Source of the DNA: Nocardiopsis trehalosi NBRC 14201
GTDB lineage: Bacteria > Actinomycetota > Actinomycetes > Streptosporangiales > Streptosporangiaceae
Direction: 5' to 3'
Assembly: GCF_001552555.1 (NCBI RefSeq)
Contig: NZ_BCRK01000026.1
Coordinates: forward strand, 1 to 46,120
Length of the DNA stretch: 46,120 nucleotides
Below, in pieces: positions 23,749 through 32,883 of this stretch. Made by a program: the position numbers and the translations under genes. The number at the start of each line of letters is the position of its first letter. The stretch's first letter is position 1. The notes beneath the pieces were generated by a model. The model saw only the letters and a program-made list of their open reading frames with translations, did no database searches and had not been told where the DNA came from.

Positions 23749-26700
23749 CCGCCGGCGAAGAGGTGGCGCCGGCCCCGACCGCGCCGCGCCGCCTGCTCAC
23801 CCCCGCCGAGCTGTCCCGGCTGCTCGGCCAGCCCGAGCCCACCGCCGAGCAGGCCGCGGTGATCTCCGCGCCCCTCGGCCCCGGGGTGGTGGTCGCGGGC
23901 GCCGGGTCGGGCAAGAGCGAGACCATGGCCGGGCGCGTGGTGTGGCTGGTCGCCAACGGGTTCGTCCGCCCCGAGCACGTCCTGGGGCTGACGTTCACCC
24001 GCAAGGCCGCCGCCGAGCTGGCCGACCGGGTCCGCCGCCGCCTCGACCAGCTCCGCGCCACCGAGCAGGTGCCCGCCGAGGTGCTCGACGGCGACCCCAC
24101 CGTGTCGACGTACAACTCCTACGCGGCGCGGCTGGTCGGCGACCACGCGCTGCGCGAGGCGGTCGAGCCCACCACCCGGCTGCTCAGCCCCGGCCAGTCC
24201 TACCAGCTCGCCACCCGGATCGTGGCCGGCTACGACGGCCCGATGGACGCCGTCACGGTCGGCCCGCGCACCGTCACCGACCGGGTGCTGGAGCTCGCCG
24301 GGGAGCTGGCGGACCACCTGCGCACCCCCGACGACGTGCGGGGGGTGGGCCGGTGGATCGCCGAGCGCGTCGCCGCGCTGCCCGGCCGGGCCGTCAAGGA
24401 GACGCGCGACCTCGTCGCCACCCAGCGGCGCCGCGAGCAGCTCCTGCCGCTGGTCGAGCGCTACACCGCCGCCAAGGCGGCGCGCGAGGTCATGGACTAC
24501 GGCGACCAGGTGGCCCTGGCCGCGCGCATCGCCCAGCGCCACCCCGAGGTCGGCATCATCGAGCAGAGCCGCTACCGGGTGGTGCTGCTCGACGAGTACC
24601 AGGACACCAGCCACGCCCAGCTCGTGCTGCTGCGGGCGCTGTTCGGCGGCGGCCACCCGGTGACCGCCGTCGGCGACCCGTGCCAGTCCATCTACGGGTG
24701 GCGCGGCGCCAGCTCCGGCAACCTCACGAGCTTCCCCACCGACTTCCCCGAGGCCCCGGGCCGCCCGGCGCCGGTGCGCCGGCTGGCCACGAGCTTCCGC
24801 AACGGCGAGCGCGTGCTCGACGTCGCCAAGCGGCTGGCCGAGCCGCTGCGCGCCGAGGAGGTGCCCTCCGGCGGGTCCCCGGTCCCGCCGCCGGTCGACC
24901 TCGCCCCGGCGCCGGCGGCCCGGCTCGCCGACTACGTCCCCGTTCTGTACCCGGGCCCGGCCCGGCGCGGGCGCGGCACGGTGGCGTGCGCGCTGTTCCG
25001 CACCGAGACCGAGGAGGCGGCGTGGATCGCCGCCACCATCGAGGCCGCGCTGGCCCAGCCGGGCCACCTGGCGCCGGACGGCCTGCCGTGGCCGCCCGGC
25101 GAGGGCGGGGACGCCATCACCCCCGGCGACGTCGCCGTGCTGTGCCGCAAGCGCTCCCAGTTCACCCCGCTGCGCGAGGCGCTGGAGGCGCGCGGCATCC
25201 CCGTCGAGGTCGTCGGCCTGGGCGGGCTGATGACGGTGCCCGAGGTCCGCGACATCGTCGCCACACTGCGGGTGCTGCACGACGCGACGGCGGGCAACGA
25301 ACTCGCCCGGCTGCTCACCGGGCCGCGGTGGCGCATGGGGCCGCGCGACCTGGTCGCCCTCGGTGAACGGGCGGCCGAACTCGCCCGCGAGACCCGCCGC
25401 GACCTCACCGGCGCGGCCCCCGACGACGGGGACGGCGACGGCGAGGACCTGCTGCGGCGCACCGTGCTCGACCTCACCGCCGAGAGCGGGAGCCTGGTCG
25501 ACGCGCTGGACGACCTGGGCCCGGCCGAGCGGTACTCCGCCGAGGGGTACGCGCGGTTGGCGGCGCTCGCCGACGAACTGCGCGGGCTGCGCCGCCTGGT
25601 CGGGCAGCCGCTGCCCGACCTGGTGAGCGAGGTCGAGCGCGCCCTGGGCCTGGGCATCGAGGTGGGTGCCCGGCCGGGCCGCGACCCGGTGGCGGCGCGC
25701 GCCGACCTCGACGCGTTCGTCGACGCGGCGGTGCGGTTCGTGGGCAGCAGCGAGGACCCCACCCTGGGCACGTTCCTCACCTACCTGCGGTCGGCCGAGG
25801 ACGCCGAGAAGGGCCTGGAGCCGGGTGAGCGGGTGGGGTCCAGCGACTCCGTGAAGCTCATGACCGTGCACGGCGCCAAGGGGCTGCAGTGGCCGCTGGT
25901 CGTGGTGCCCGGTCTGTCGGGCGGGACCGCGTCGCCGGTGTTCCCCACCCGGGCGCGCGACGCCGGCGGGTGGGTCGGCAAGGAGCAGCGGCTGCCGTTC
26001 CCGCTGCGCGGGGACGCCGCCGGGCTGCCCCGGCTGCACGGGGTGGACAAGCGCGCGGTGCGCGAGTTCGTGGCCGCCGACCGGGCCCGGCACGGCCTGG
26101 AGGAGCGGCGGCTGGCCTACGTCGCCGTCACCCGGGCGTCGTTCGCGCTGCTGTGCACGGGGCACTGGTGGGGGCGTTCGGCGGCGGGGCGGCGCGGGCC
26201 GTCGGTGTTCCTGGAGGAGGTCCGCGAGGCGTGCGCGTCCGGGGCGGGCCGGGTCGCCCACTGGGCCGACCCGCCCGGCGAGGACGAGGCCAACCCGCAG
26301 ACCGCCGACACCGCCCCGGTCGCCTGGCCGCGCCCGCCCGAGGAGGAGGACGACGACGCGGCCGCCCGCCGCCACCGCGAGATCGCCGCGGGCGCCGAAC
26401 TCGTCCAGCTGGCCCGCCGCCGCCCCGGCGCCCCGGCGCCCAGCACCGAGGGCGGCGCCGGGACAGCGGACATGCCCGCTGGGGACGCGGGGGGCGGCCC
26501 CGGGGCCGCGGCCACGGTCACCGGTGCCGTCGGCGGCCCGCGCGCACACGGCGCCGACGGGGCGGCCACCGCGCCCCCGGACGGCGCCGGGGACCCGTCC
26601 GCTGCGACCGCCGACGGCACCGAGGGGTCGCCGGCCCCCGCCGCCGACCCGGACGGCGGCGACGTCCGCACCACCGGCCGCGCCTGGCTGGACCTGATCG

Positions 26701-27428
26701 ACCGCGCCACCGTCCCGCCGTCGATGCGGCGCCGGCTCGACGGCTGGGCGCGCGACACCGAACTGCTCCTCGCCCACCGCGACTCCCGGCCGGGCGCGGG
26801 CGACGGCACGATCCCCGTCGAGCTGCCCGCGCACCTCACGGTGTCGTCCCTGGTGTCCCTGGCGCGCGACCCGTCGGCGCTGGCCCGGCAGATCCGCCGC
26901 CCCCTCCCCCGCCCGCCGGCCCCGCACACCCGCCGGGGCACCGCCTTCCACGCCTGGCTGGAGCAGCGCTTCGGCCAGCAGAGCCTGCTGGTGCCCGACG
27001 AGCTGCCGGGCGCGGCCGACGACGGCGCGGGCGGTGACGACGACCTGGACGAGCTGCAGCGCCGGTTCGAGGCGAGCGAGTGGGGCGGGCGGACCCCGCT
27101 CGACGTCGAGGTCCCGTTCGAGACGATCATCGGCGACCGGCTGGTGCGCGGCCGGATGGACGCCGTGTTCCACGACGCGGCGGACGACCGCTACGACGTG
27201 GTCGACTGGAAGACGGGCCGCCCGCCGGAGAACGAGCGCGAGCGCCGCGCGGTGGCCGTGCAGCTCGCGGCGTACCGGATCGCGTGGGCGCGGCTCGCCG
27301 GGGTGCCGCTGGAACAGGTGCGCGCCGCGTTCCACTACGTCCGCGCCGACCGCACCGTCCGCCCGACCGACCTGCTCGACGCCGACGGCCTCGCCGCCCT
27401 GCTCACCGCCGTCCCCGAGGCCGACTGA
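23745..27428 (+). CDS. adnB: AdnB-like helicase-nuclease subunit
   Basis: A 1227-residue partner of AdnA. Seen: Walker A AGAGSGKSE (about 50-57), VLLDEYQDTSHAQ (about 281), GDPCQSIYGWRGASS (about 310), VKLMTVHGAKGLQWP (about 702), ERRLAYVAVTRAS (about 787), then an Ala/Gly/Pro/Thr-rich linker of about 95 residues (885-981), and a RecB-type nuclease with RGTAFHAWLEQRF (1063), GRMDAVFHD...YDVVDWKTG (1135-1157) and QLAAYR (about 1172). All helicase and nuclease motifs look intact. The protein is roughly 120 residues longer than the recalled Rv3201c, explained by the linker. GTG 23745 overlaps the adnA stop (GTGA), which ensures equal synthesis of the two subunits. Confidence 0.92.
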   Translation: MTAGEEVAPAPTAPRRLLTPAELSRLLGQPEPTAEQAAVISAPLGPGVVVAGAGSGKSETMAGRVVWLVANGFVRPEHVLGLTFTRKAAAELADRVRRRLDQLRATEQVPAEVLDGDPTVSTYNSYAARLVGDHALREAVEPTTRLLSPGQSYQLATRIVAGYDGPMDAVTVGPRTVTDRVLELAGELADHLRTPDDVRGVGRWIAERVAALPGRAVKETRDLVATQRRREQLLPLVERYTAAKAAREVMDYGDQVALAARIAQRHPEVGIIEQSRYRVVLLDEYQDTSHAQLVLLRALFGGGHPVTAVGDPCQSIYGWRGASSGNLTSFPTDFPEAPGRPAPVRRLATSFRNGERVLDVAKRLAEPLRAEEVPSGGSPVPPPVDLAPAPAARLADYVPVLYPGPARRGRGTVACALFRTETEEAAWIAATIEAALAQPGHLAPDGLPWPPGEGGDAITPGDVAVLCRKRSQFTPLREALEARGIPVEVVGLGGLMTVPEVRDIVATLRVLHDATAGNELARLLTGPRWRMGPRDLVALGERAAELARETRRDLTGAAPDDGDGDGEDLLRRTVLDLTAESGSLVDALDDLGPAERYSAEGYARLAALADELRGLRRLVGQPLPDLVSEVERALGLGIEVGARPGRDPVAARADLDAFVDAAVRFVGSSEDPTLGTFLTYLRSAEDAEKGLEPGERVGSSDSVKLMTVHGAKGLQWPLVVVPGLSGGTASPVFPTRARDAGGWVGKEQRLPFPLRGDAAGLPRLHGVDKRAVREFVAADRARHGLEERRLAYVAVTRASFALLCTGHWWGRSAAGRRGPSVFLEEVREACASGAGRVAHWADPPGEDEANPQTADTAPVAWPRPPEEEDDDAAARRHREIAAGAELVQLARRRPGAPAPSTEGGAGTADMPAGDAGGGPGAAATVTGAVGGPRAHGADGAATAPPDGAGDPSAATADGTEGSPAPAADPDGGDVRTTGRAWLDLIDRATVPPSMRRRLDGWARDTELLLAHRDSRPGAGDGTIPVELPAHLTVSSLVSLARDPSALARQIRRPLPRPPAPHTRRGTAFHAWLEQRFGQQSLLVPDELPGAADDGAGGDDDLDELQRRFEASEWGGRTPLDVEVPFETIIGDRLVRGRMDAVFHDAADDRYDVVDWKTGRPPENERERRAVAVQLAAYRIAWARLAGVPLEQVRAAFHYVRADRTVRPTDLLDADGLAALLTAVPEAD

Positions 27429-27466
27429 CCCGCCCGTCGGGGGGGACGACCGGCGCCGCCACGGGG

Positions 27467-28717
27467 TCACAGGAGGGCGGCGGCGATGGCGAGGGCGGTG
27501 GCGGCGCAGGCGGCGACCACCGCGCGGGCGGGCCGCGGGCCCAGGACGGTGCCGCGCCACGGCCCCTCGAACCGGCGGGCGGCCGCCCAGAACGCCGCCA
27601 GGACCAGGGCGAACGCCCCCGCCCAGCACGCGCGGGCGAGCAGCCACCCCGGGCCGTCCGGGGTGTCGGTCAGGCCGGGGAGGACGCCGCCCACCGCCGC
27701 GCCCGCCGCGCTGACCAGCACCACGGCGGTCAGGTGCCAGCAGAACACGGTCAGCGCGCCCACGTTGACCAGCACGGTGGCCGCCCACGGCACGGGGTGG
27801 CGCAGCAGCCGCTCCACCGGGCCGCGCAGCAGGACGGCCGCCCCGATCTGGACGAACCCCAGCGCCGGGAGCATGAGCGTCGGCGGCGCGGAGTTGGACC
27901 GCTCCGCCCCCGGCACCCCGACCACGCTCACCGGGTACCCCAGCTGCGGGAGCACCGCCAGGCCGACCGCCCCCGCCGCGAGCAGCACCCCCGCGCCGCG
28001 CCGGCCCAGCCGCCCGCTCTCCCACGCCACCCCCGCCTGGTAGGCGGCCTGCCAGACCGGCAGCACCGCGGCGTACCCCCACGCGTCCGGGACGTGGCCG
28101 CCCCACGGGCCGAACCGGGCGGCGTCGCAGGCGGCCGCGACCGCCAACGGGGCGGCCACCGCCGCCGCGCCGAACCGCGCGTCGGCCGCGACCGCCCACC
28201 GGGTGAGCGTGGTGACCGCCAGGTACACCGCGATGAACCAGAGCGGCTGGAGGGCCAGCAGCAGCCCCGTGCGGACGGTGGCCGCGGGCGTACCGGCGGC
28301 GGCCAGGCCGGCCGCCAGCACCCCCCACGCGGCCAGGGCGAGGACCACGGGCCGGCCCAGCCGGAGCAGGCGGCCCCGCAGCCACTCCGCGTCGGCCGCA
28401 CCGGACCCGCCGGACGTCCCGGCGGCGCGTTCCCGCGCCCGCCGCAGCCCGCGCGCCGCGACGTAGCCGCCGACCAGGAAGAACAGGGCGAGCGTCTGCA
28501 GCGCCCAGCTCGCCGGCGCCAGCCCCGGCAGGTGCTTCAGCGGGCTGGAGACGCGCAGGCCGCCGTCACCCCACAGCACGAGCGCCGTCACCAGCCAGTG
28601 GCCGAGGACCACCCCGGCGATCGCCAGCGCCCGCAGCCCGTCCAGGGCGCGTTCCCGCGATGCCGGGGTGGCCCGGTCCACCCGTGCGGCGGCCGCCCGC
28701 ACCCGTCCCGTCGTCAT
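27467..28717 (-). CDS. Acyltransferase 3 family membrane protein
   Basis: A 416-residue integral membrane protein of the acyltransferase 3 family (PF01757), which O-acylates sugars, lipids or antibiotics. Seen: ERALDGLRALAIAGVVLGHW near residue 22 with the conserved His of the first helix, LALFFLVGGYVAARGLRRAR, then about ten hydrophobic helices to the C-terminus, LWFIAVYLAVTTLTRW, and a further conserved FCWHLTAVV. The ATG at 28717 overlaps the stop of the DUF1023 hydrolase (ATGA), so the two are coupled and probably act on the same envelope or secreted substrate. Together they belong to a block not expected in the syntenic core. Confidence 0.88.
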   Translation of the reverse strand: MTTGRVRAAAARVDRATPASRERALDGLRALAIAGVVLGHWLVTALVLWGDGGLRVSSPLKHLPGLAPASWALQTLALFFLVGGYVAARGLRRARERAAGTSGGSGAADAEWLRGRLLRLGRPVVLALAAWGVLAAGLAAAGTPAATVRTGLLLALQPLWFIAVYLAVTTLTRWAVAADARFGAAAVAAPLAVAAACDAARFGPWGGHVPDAWGYAAVLPVWQAAYQAGVAWESGRLGRRGAGVLLAAGAVGLAVLPQLGYPVSVVGVPGAERSNSAPPTLMLPALGFVQIGAAVLLRGPVERLLRHPVPWAATVLVNVGALTVFCWHLTAVVLVSAAGAAVGGVLPGLTDTPDGPGWLLARACWAGAFALVLAAFWAAARRFEGPWRGTVLGPRPARAVVAACAATALAIAAALL

Positions 28718-29592
28718 GCCGGCCCCTCCGCGTCCGGGGCCCCGTCTCCGGGGCGCGTGGTGGGTGGTGCGGCGCCGGCGGCGATCGCGGCGATCCCCGC
28801 CAGCGCGGCGCCGCCGCGCCGGTAGTACTGCTCGTGGCCGGAGGCGTCCCCGGCGGAGAACGTGCGGGCGCCGAACGCGGGGTCCATGGGGTCGCCGCCG
28901 AGGCCGAGGACCCCGGCGGAGAACGAGGGGACGAACCGGATCCAGTCGTCGTCGGCGCGGGTGGCCCAGACGCGGGCGCGGACCTCGCCGGCGCCGTCCA
29001 CCCCCATGCCGGGGCTGGCCAGGGCGACGACGTCGTCGGCCACCCCGGCCTCGCGCGCGGCCAGGCCGCACACGGTGCTGCCGTAGCTGTGGCAGACCAG
29101 GGTGACGTGGGCGCCGCCGGGGAGGTGGTCGCGGCCGAAGCGCGCGAGTTCGGCGGCGCCCACGGCGGCGCGGGTGGTGGTGACGGCCTCCGCGTCGACG
29201 CGCTGCGGCGGGAGGTAGCCGAGCCACACGACGACGGCGGCGGCGCGGTCGGGGCGGCGGTCGCGCATCGCGGCGTGCAGGGCGCGCCCGTTGTCCAGGG
29301 GCACGGTGCCCGGGTTGGCGGCCGAGGCGTGGAAGTTCTCCCGGTTCTGCCCGCTGCCGGGGACGACCACGGCGATGTCGTCGGCGGCGGCCAGGTCGCC
29401 GATGACCTCGACCACGCGCCCGGACCCGGCGGGGTCGTCGGCCAGCACGGTGCGGCCGCCGTCGCCGGCCCGCGCCGCGTAGGCCAGGGGGGCGGCGACG
29501 GTGCCGGGGGGCGCGGCCGGGGCCGCCGGGCCGGCCGGTCCGGCGGCGACCGCGGCCGCCGCCAGGAGCGGCAGTGCCATCCGTCGTCTCAT
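28714..29592 (-). CDS. Secreted alpha/beta hydrolase, DUF1023 type
   Basis: A 292-residue alpha/beta hydrolase of the DUF1023 (PF06259) group. Seen: an Ala-rich signal peptide (about 1-28, RRRMALPLLAAAAVAAG), the strand VVVPGSGQNRENF, WLGYLPPQRVDAEAV, and the nucleophile elbow VTLVCHSYGSTVCG with Ser in HSYGS. A likely acid lies in TRADDDWIRF and the His in GHEQYYRRG near the end. The function is a lipase/esterase-like hydrolysis outside the membrane; substrate unknown. ATG at 29592 is 8 nt after TAGCGT, so probably leaderless; Met5 is an alternative. First gene of a coupled pair with the acyltransferase. Confidence 0.85.
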   Translation of the reverse strand: MRRRMALPLLAAAAVAAGPAGPAAPAAPPGTVAAPLAYAARAGDGGRTVLADDPAGSGRVVEVIGDLAAADDIAVVVPGSGQNRENFHASAANPGTVPLDNGRALHAAMRDRRPDRAAAVVVWLGYLPPQRVDAEAVTTTRAAVGAAELARFGRDHLPGGAHVTLVCHSYGSTVCGLAAREAGVADDVVALASPGMGVDGAGEVRARVWATRADDDWIRFVPSFSAGVLGLGGDPMDPAFGARTFSAGDASGHEQYYRRGGAALAGIAAIAAGAAPPTTRPGDGAPDAEGPA

Positions 29593-29600
29593 GGCTCACG

Positions 29601-29606
29601 ACGCTA
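29601..29606 (-). promoter_or_regulatory. -10 element of the DUF1023 hydrolase gene, leaderless
   Basis: TAGCGT on the minus strand, 8 nt before the ATG at 29592. Confidence 0.45.
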
Positions 29607-29772
29607 GGAACCGCCGACCCGCCCGGTCGTCCCCGTCGCGGGTGAACCCGCGCCCGCCCCCTCCGGGGGATCGGGGGGCGGTGGCCGGCGGGCGTCCCGC
29701 CGCACACGGGGGCGGGGCCTCCGGCCGGGGGGCGCCGGTGCGGCGGGGGTGGGCCGCCGGCGGCGGCAGGGG

Positions 29773-30498
29773 TCAGACGACGCCGTTCTCGTAGGCGAAC
29801 ACGACCGCCTGGGTGCGGTCGCGCAGGCCGAGCTTGGTGAGCATGCGGCCGACGTGGGTCTTCACGGTCTGCTCGGAGAGGAAGAGCTCGCCGGCGATCT
29901 CGGCGTTGGACAGGCCCCGCGCGACCTGGCGGAGGACGTCGGTCTCGCGCGGGGTGAGGTCGGCGAACGCCTCGGGGCGGGCGTGCACGCGTTCGCGGCG
30001 GCGGCGGGCGATGTCGGCGATGAGGCGGCGGGTCACCGACGGGGCCAGCAGCGCCTCGCCGCCGGCCACCACGCGCACGGCGGCGCGGAGGTCGTCCATC
30101 GGGGCGTCCTTGAGCAGGAACCCGCTGGCGCCCGCGCCGAGGGCCTCGTAGACGTACTCGTCCAGGTCGAACGTGGTGAGGACGAGGACCCGGGGGCCGG
30201 GGGGCGGGCCGTCGCCCGCGCCGTCCGGGTCGGGGCCGCCCGGTGCCGCCGCTGCGCCGGGGCCGCCACCGGGGCCGCGGCCGGCGGTGATCTCGCGGGT
30301 GGCGGCGAGGCCGTCGAGAACGGGCATGCGGACGTCCATCACGACGACGTCGGGCCGCAGCCGCCGGGTGAGGTCGACGGCCTCGCGGCCGTCGGCGGCC
30401 TGGCCGACCACCTGGAGGTCGGGGGCCGCGTCGAGGAGGGTGGCGATGCCGTCGCGGACCATGGCCTGGTCGTCGGCGACCAACACGGTTATCGGCAC
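29773..30498 (-). CDS. NarL/LuxR-type response regulator with a linker inserted in the receiver
   Basis: A 241-residue DNA-binding response regulator. Seen: receiver with VLVADDQAMVRDG (acidic pair), the phospho-acceptor Asp54 in VVVMDVRMPVLDG, VLVLTTFDLDEYVYEALGAG and GFLLKDAP with the conserved Lys; then LuxR helix-turn-helix ADLTPRETDVLRQVARGLSN, ELFLSEQTVKTHVGRMLTKL (about 175-235). Between alpha-3 and beta-4, where relatives have a short loop, is a Gly/Ala/Pro-rich insert of about 30 residues (72-103). GTG at 30498 lies 6 nt after TAGAGT, which overlaps the histidine kinase stop codon, so a separate leaderless transcript in addition to readthrough is possible. Confidence 0.93.
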   Translation of the reverse strand: MPITVLVADDQAMVRDGIATLLDAAPDLQVVGQAADGREAVDLTRRLRPDVVVMDVRMPVLDGLAATREITAGRGPGGGPGAAAAPGGPDPDGAGDGPPPGPRVLVLTTFDLDEYVYEALGAGASGFLLKDAPMDDLRAAVRVVAGGEALLAPSVTRRLIADIARRRRERVHARPEAFADLTPRETDVLRQVARGLSNAEIAGELFLSEQTVKTHVGRMLTKLGLRDRTQAVVFAYENGVV

Positions 30499-30504
30499 GG
30501 CACC

Positions 30505-30510
30505 ACTCTA
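30505..30510 (-). promoter_or_regulatory. Possible internal -10 element before the response regulator
   Basis: TAGAGT, whose TAG is also the histidine kinase stop codon, 6 nt before the GTG at 30498. Confidence 0.35.
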
Positions 30511-32883
30511 GCCACGTTCACCGGGCGGCGGGAGGTCCTCGCCCCCGGCGGGACCGGCGTCCGCACCGGGCCCCCCGGACGGCGGGGGTTCCAGGGCGGC
30601 GGGGCCGCCGCGCCCCGCGGCCAGCGGGAGGTCGGCCGTGACGGCGAACCCGCCGTCGGGAAGCGGGCCCGCGCTGAGCCGCCCGCCGAGCATGGCGACG
30701 CGCTCGCGCATCCCCACCAGCCCGTGGCCGCCGGCGTCCGGGGCGGGCCGGCGGTCGCCGGGCGGCGGGCCGTTGGCGACGCGCACCCGCAGCCTGTCGG
30801 CGGTGCGCTCGACGGCGACCGCCACCGGCGCCCCGGGCGCGTGCCGGCCGGCGTTGCTGAGCGACTCCTGGACGATGCGGTAGGCCGACAGGTCGACGGC
30901 GCTGGGCAGCCCCGCCGCGTCGACGCCGGCCGCGACGTCGACGCGCATCCCCGCCTGGCGGGCCCCGGCCACCAGGTCGCCGATCAGGGCGAGGCCGGGT
31001 TGGGGGGCGCGCTCGGCGTCCTCGTCGTCGGCGCGGAGCAGCCCGACCACGCGGCGCATCTCGGCGAGGGCGTCGCGGGCGGCGTCGCGGATGGTGGAGA
31101 AGGTGGCGGCGGCGTCCGGCCCGATCCCGGGGTGCTTGTAGGGGGCGGCCTCGGCCTGGATGGCGATCATCGACATGTGGTGCGATACCACGTCGTGGAG
31201 TTCGCGGGCGATGCGGGAGCGCTCCTCCAGCACGGCCTGGCGGGCGCGGTCCTGGCGGCGCAGCGCGCTCTCCCGGGCCAGCCGCGATTGGGCGGTGCGC
31301 CGGCTGCGCACGTTGTAGCCGAGCAGCAGCACCCCGGCCGCTACGGCGGCGATCCAGGCCACCTGGCCGAGCGGGGTCCCGGCGACCGGCGCGGCGGCCG
31401 CGATGTCGGCGGTCACGGTCACCGCCCCGACCCCGACGGTCGTCCACCCGGGCGCGGTCGTGGCGACGGCGTACAGCACCACGGGCAGGGCGAGCAGCAG
31501 GACGACCGGCCACGGCCACAGGTCCTCGGGCGGGGCCCCGAGCCCGCCGACCGCGAGCAGGACGGCGAGCAGCCCAGCGGCGAGGAACCGCCAGGTGAGC
31601 AGCGGGGCGACGGGGAGCAGCGCCAAGGGCAGCCCGGTGGCGAACCCGAGGAGCACGGCGGCCGCGACCGGCACCCCGTGGTAGCCCACGAGCTGCACCG
31701 CCACCAGGGAGGTGGCCCCGCCGCTGAGGGCGACCAGCACCGCCCAGGCGGTGATCTCGCGCGGACCGGGCGGGGGCGGGTCGGCGTCGTCGTCGGCGGC
31801 CGGGTCGTCGGCGCGCGGCAGGACGAGCCAGAGCAGCAGGTAGGCGGCGAGGCCGAGGGGCAGCGCCAGCGGGAACACCACGCGCAGCGTGATCAGCGCG
31901 CCGTGGGAGCCGCGCGACAGGGCCGCGCACACCCCGGCGGCGACCCGGCCGTCGATGGGCCGGCGCGGGCCCCGGAGCAGCCGGAACGGGCCTCCGGGGC
32001 GGCGCACCGGGGCGCGCCACACGGCGTCGGCCACCCCGTCGAGGACGGGGAGGGGTTCGCGGCGCCGTTCCGGTTCGGGGGCGCGGTAGGCGAGGGCGCC
32101 CTCACGCCGGATGCGGACGTTGTCGCCGATGAGGAGGGCGGCGCCGGACAGCAGGACGGGCCACACCGCCGCGGCGGGGGCGGCCGTGTACAGCGGGGTG
32201 GTGGTGGCGATGAGCTGCGCGAGAGCCGTCGCCGCCGCGACCCCCAGCACGACGCGCCGCTCGTACTGCGCGGCGAGGACGTAGAGGACGAGCAGGTAGG
32301 CGGCGGCCGCCGCCAGCGGGAACGGCACCCGGCCGTCGTCGGTCCCGCCGGGGAGCAGGGGGACCGCGAGGGCGCCGACGGTCATCACCCGCCACGTCAG
32401 CAGGGGCGAGCGGGGCAGGACGGCGAGGGGGGCGCCCACGAGCACGGCCGCGACCACCGCCCACGCGCCGCCCACGCGGGCGTCCGCGAGCTGGACCAGG
32501 CTGAGCAGGCCGACCCCGGCGGCGGCCACGGCGAGCAGCGGGGCGCGGTTGGCCGCCTCGCGGCCGTGCGCCTCCGGCCGCCCGGCGGCGCGGACCAGCC
32601 AGAACACGGGGTACAGCAGGGCCGGCAGCACGGTGGCGGCGAACCGGCGGCGGACGCGGCGGGCGGGGAGGCCGCGGCGGGCCGCGTGCGCCGCGCACAC
32701 GCCGCCGACGACGGGCCGGTAGGCGGGGTCGGAGTCGGCGGCGGTGGGCGCCGGCAGGCGGCGGTGCAGCCGGCCCGGGGGCCGGACGAGCACGTCGGCG
32801 GCGGTGCGCGCGACGAGCCGCGGCGGCTCCCCGCCCGCGGGACCGGCGTCGCCGGGTCCGGTGTCGGTGTGCGCGCCGGCCAT
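30508..32883 (-). CDS. Sensor histidine kinase with two tandem PspC-like plus membrane modules
   Basis: A 791-residue membrane histidine kinase, partner of the response regulator 9 bp downstream. Seen: after a 50-residue cytosolic N-terminus, a first PspC-like segment (54-98, YRPVVGGVCAAHAARRGLPA), a membrane module (112-260) ending IGDNVRIRR, a second PspC-like segment (308-356, RPIDGRVAAGVCAALSRG), a second membrane module (374-530) ending LGYNVRSRR, then HisKA_3 with RIARELHDVVSHHMSMIAIQ (phospho-acceptor His563) and HATPase_c with RIVQESLSNAGRHAP and GHGLVGMRERVAMLGG. The two modules share PLLTWR and the closing NVR.RR, showing internal duplication. PspC domains sense envelope stress. ATG 32883 has GGAG at 8 nt. 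Its stop overlaps a possible promoter of the regulator. Confidence 0.9.
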   Translation of the reverse strand: MAGAHTDTGPGDAGPAGGEPPRLVARTAADVLVRPPGRLHRRLPAPTAADSDPAYRPVVGGVCAAHAARRGLPARRVRRRFAATVLPALLYPVFWLVRAAGRPEAHGREAANRAPLLAVAAAGVGLLSLVQLADARVGGAWAVVAAVLVGAPLAVLPRSPLLTWRVMTVGALAVPLLPGGTDDGRVPFPLAAAAAYLLVLYVLAAQYERRVVLGVAAATALAQLIATTTPLYTAAPAAAVWPVLLSGAALLIGDNVRIRREGALAYRAPEPERRREPLPVLDGVADAVWRAPVRRPGGPFRLLRGPRRPIDGRVAAGVCAALSRGSHGALITLRVVFPLALPLGLAAYLLLWLVLPRADDPAADDDADPPPPGPREITAWAVLVALSGGATSLVAVQLVGYHGVPVAAAVLLGFATGLPLALLPVAPLLTWRFLAAGLLAVLLAVGGLGAPPEDLWPWPVVLLLALPVVLYAVATTAPGWTTVGVGAVTVTADIAAAAPVAGTPLGQVAWIAAVAAGVLLLGYNVRSRRTAQSRLARESALRRQDRARQAVLEERSRIARELHDVVSHHMSMIAIQAEAAPYKHPGIGPDAAATFSTIRDAARDALAEMRRVVGLLRADDEDAERAPQPGLALIGDLVAGARQAGMRVDVAAGVDAAGLPSAVDLSAYRIVQESLSNAGRHAPGAPVAVAVERTADRLRVRVANGPPPGDRRPAPDAGGHGLVGMRERVAMLGGRLSAGPLPDGGFAVTADLPLAAGRGGPAALEPPPSGGPGADAGPAGGEDLPPPGERG

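Noticed and set aside
22665-28385. 1906-residue open frame on the minus strand
   Set aside because: Antisense to adnA, adnB and part of the acyltransferase; composition is Arg/Gly/Pro-rich with no motif, while the plus-strand frames hold complete helicase and nuclease motifs.
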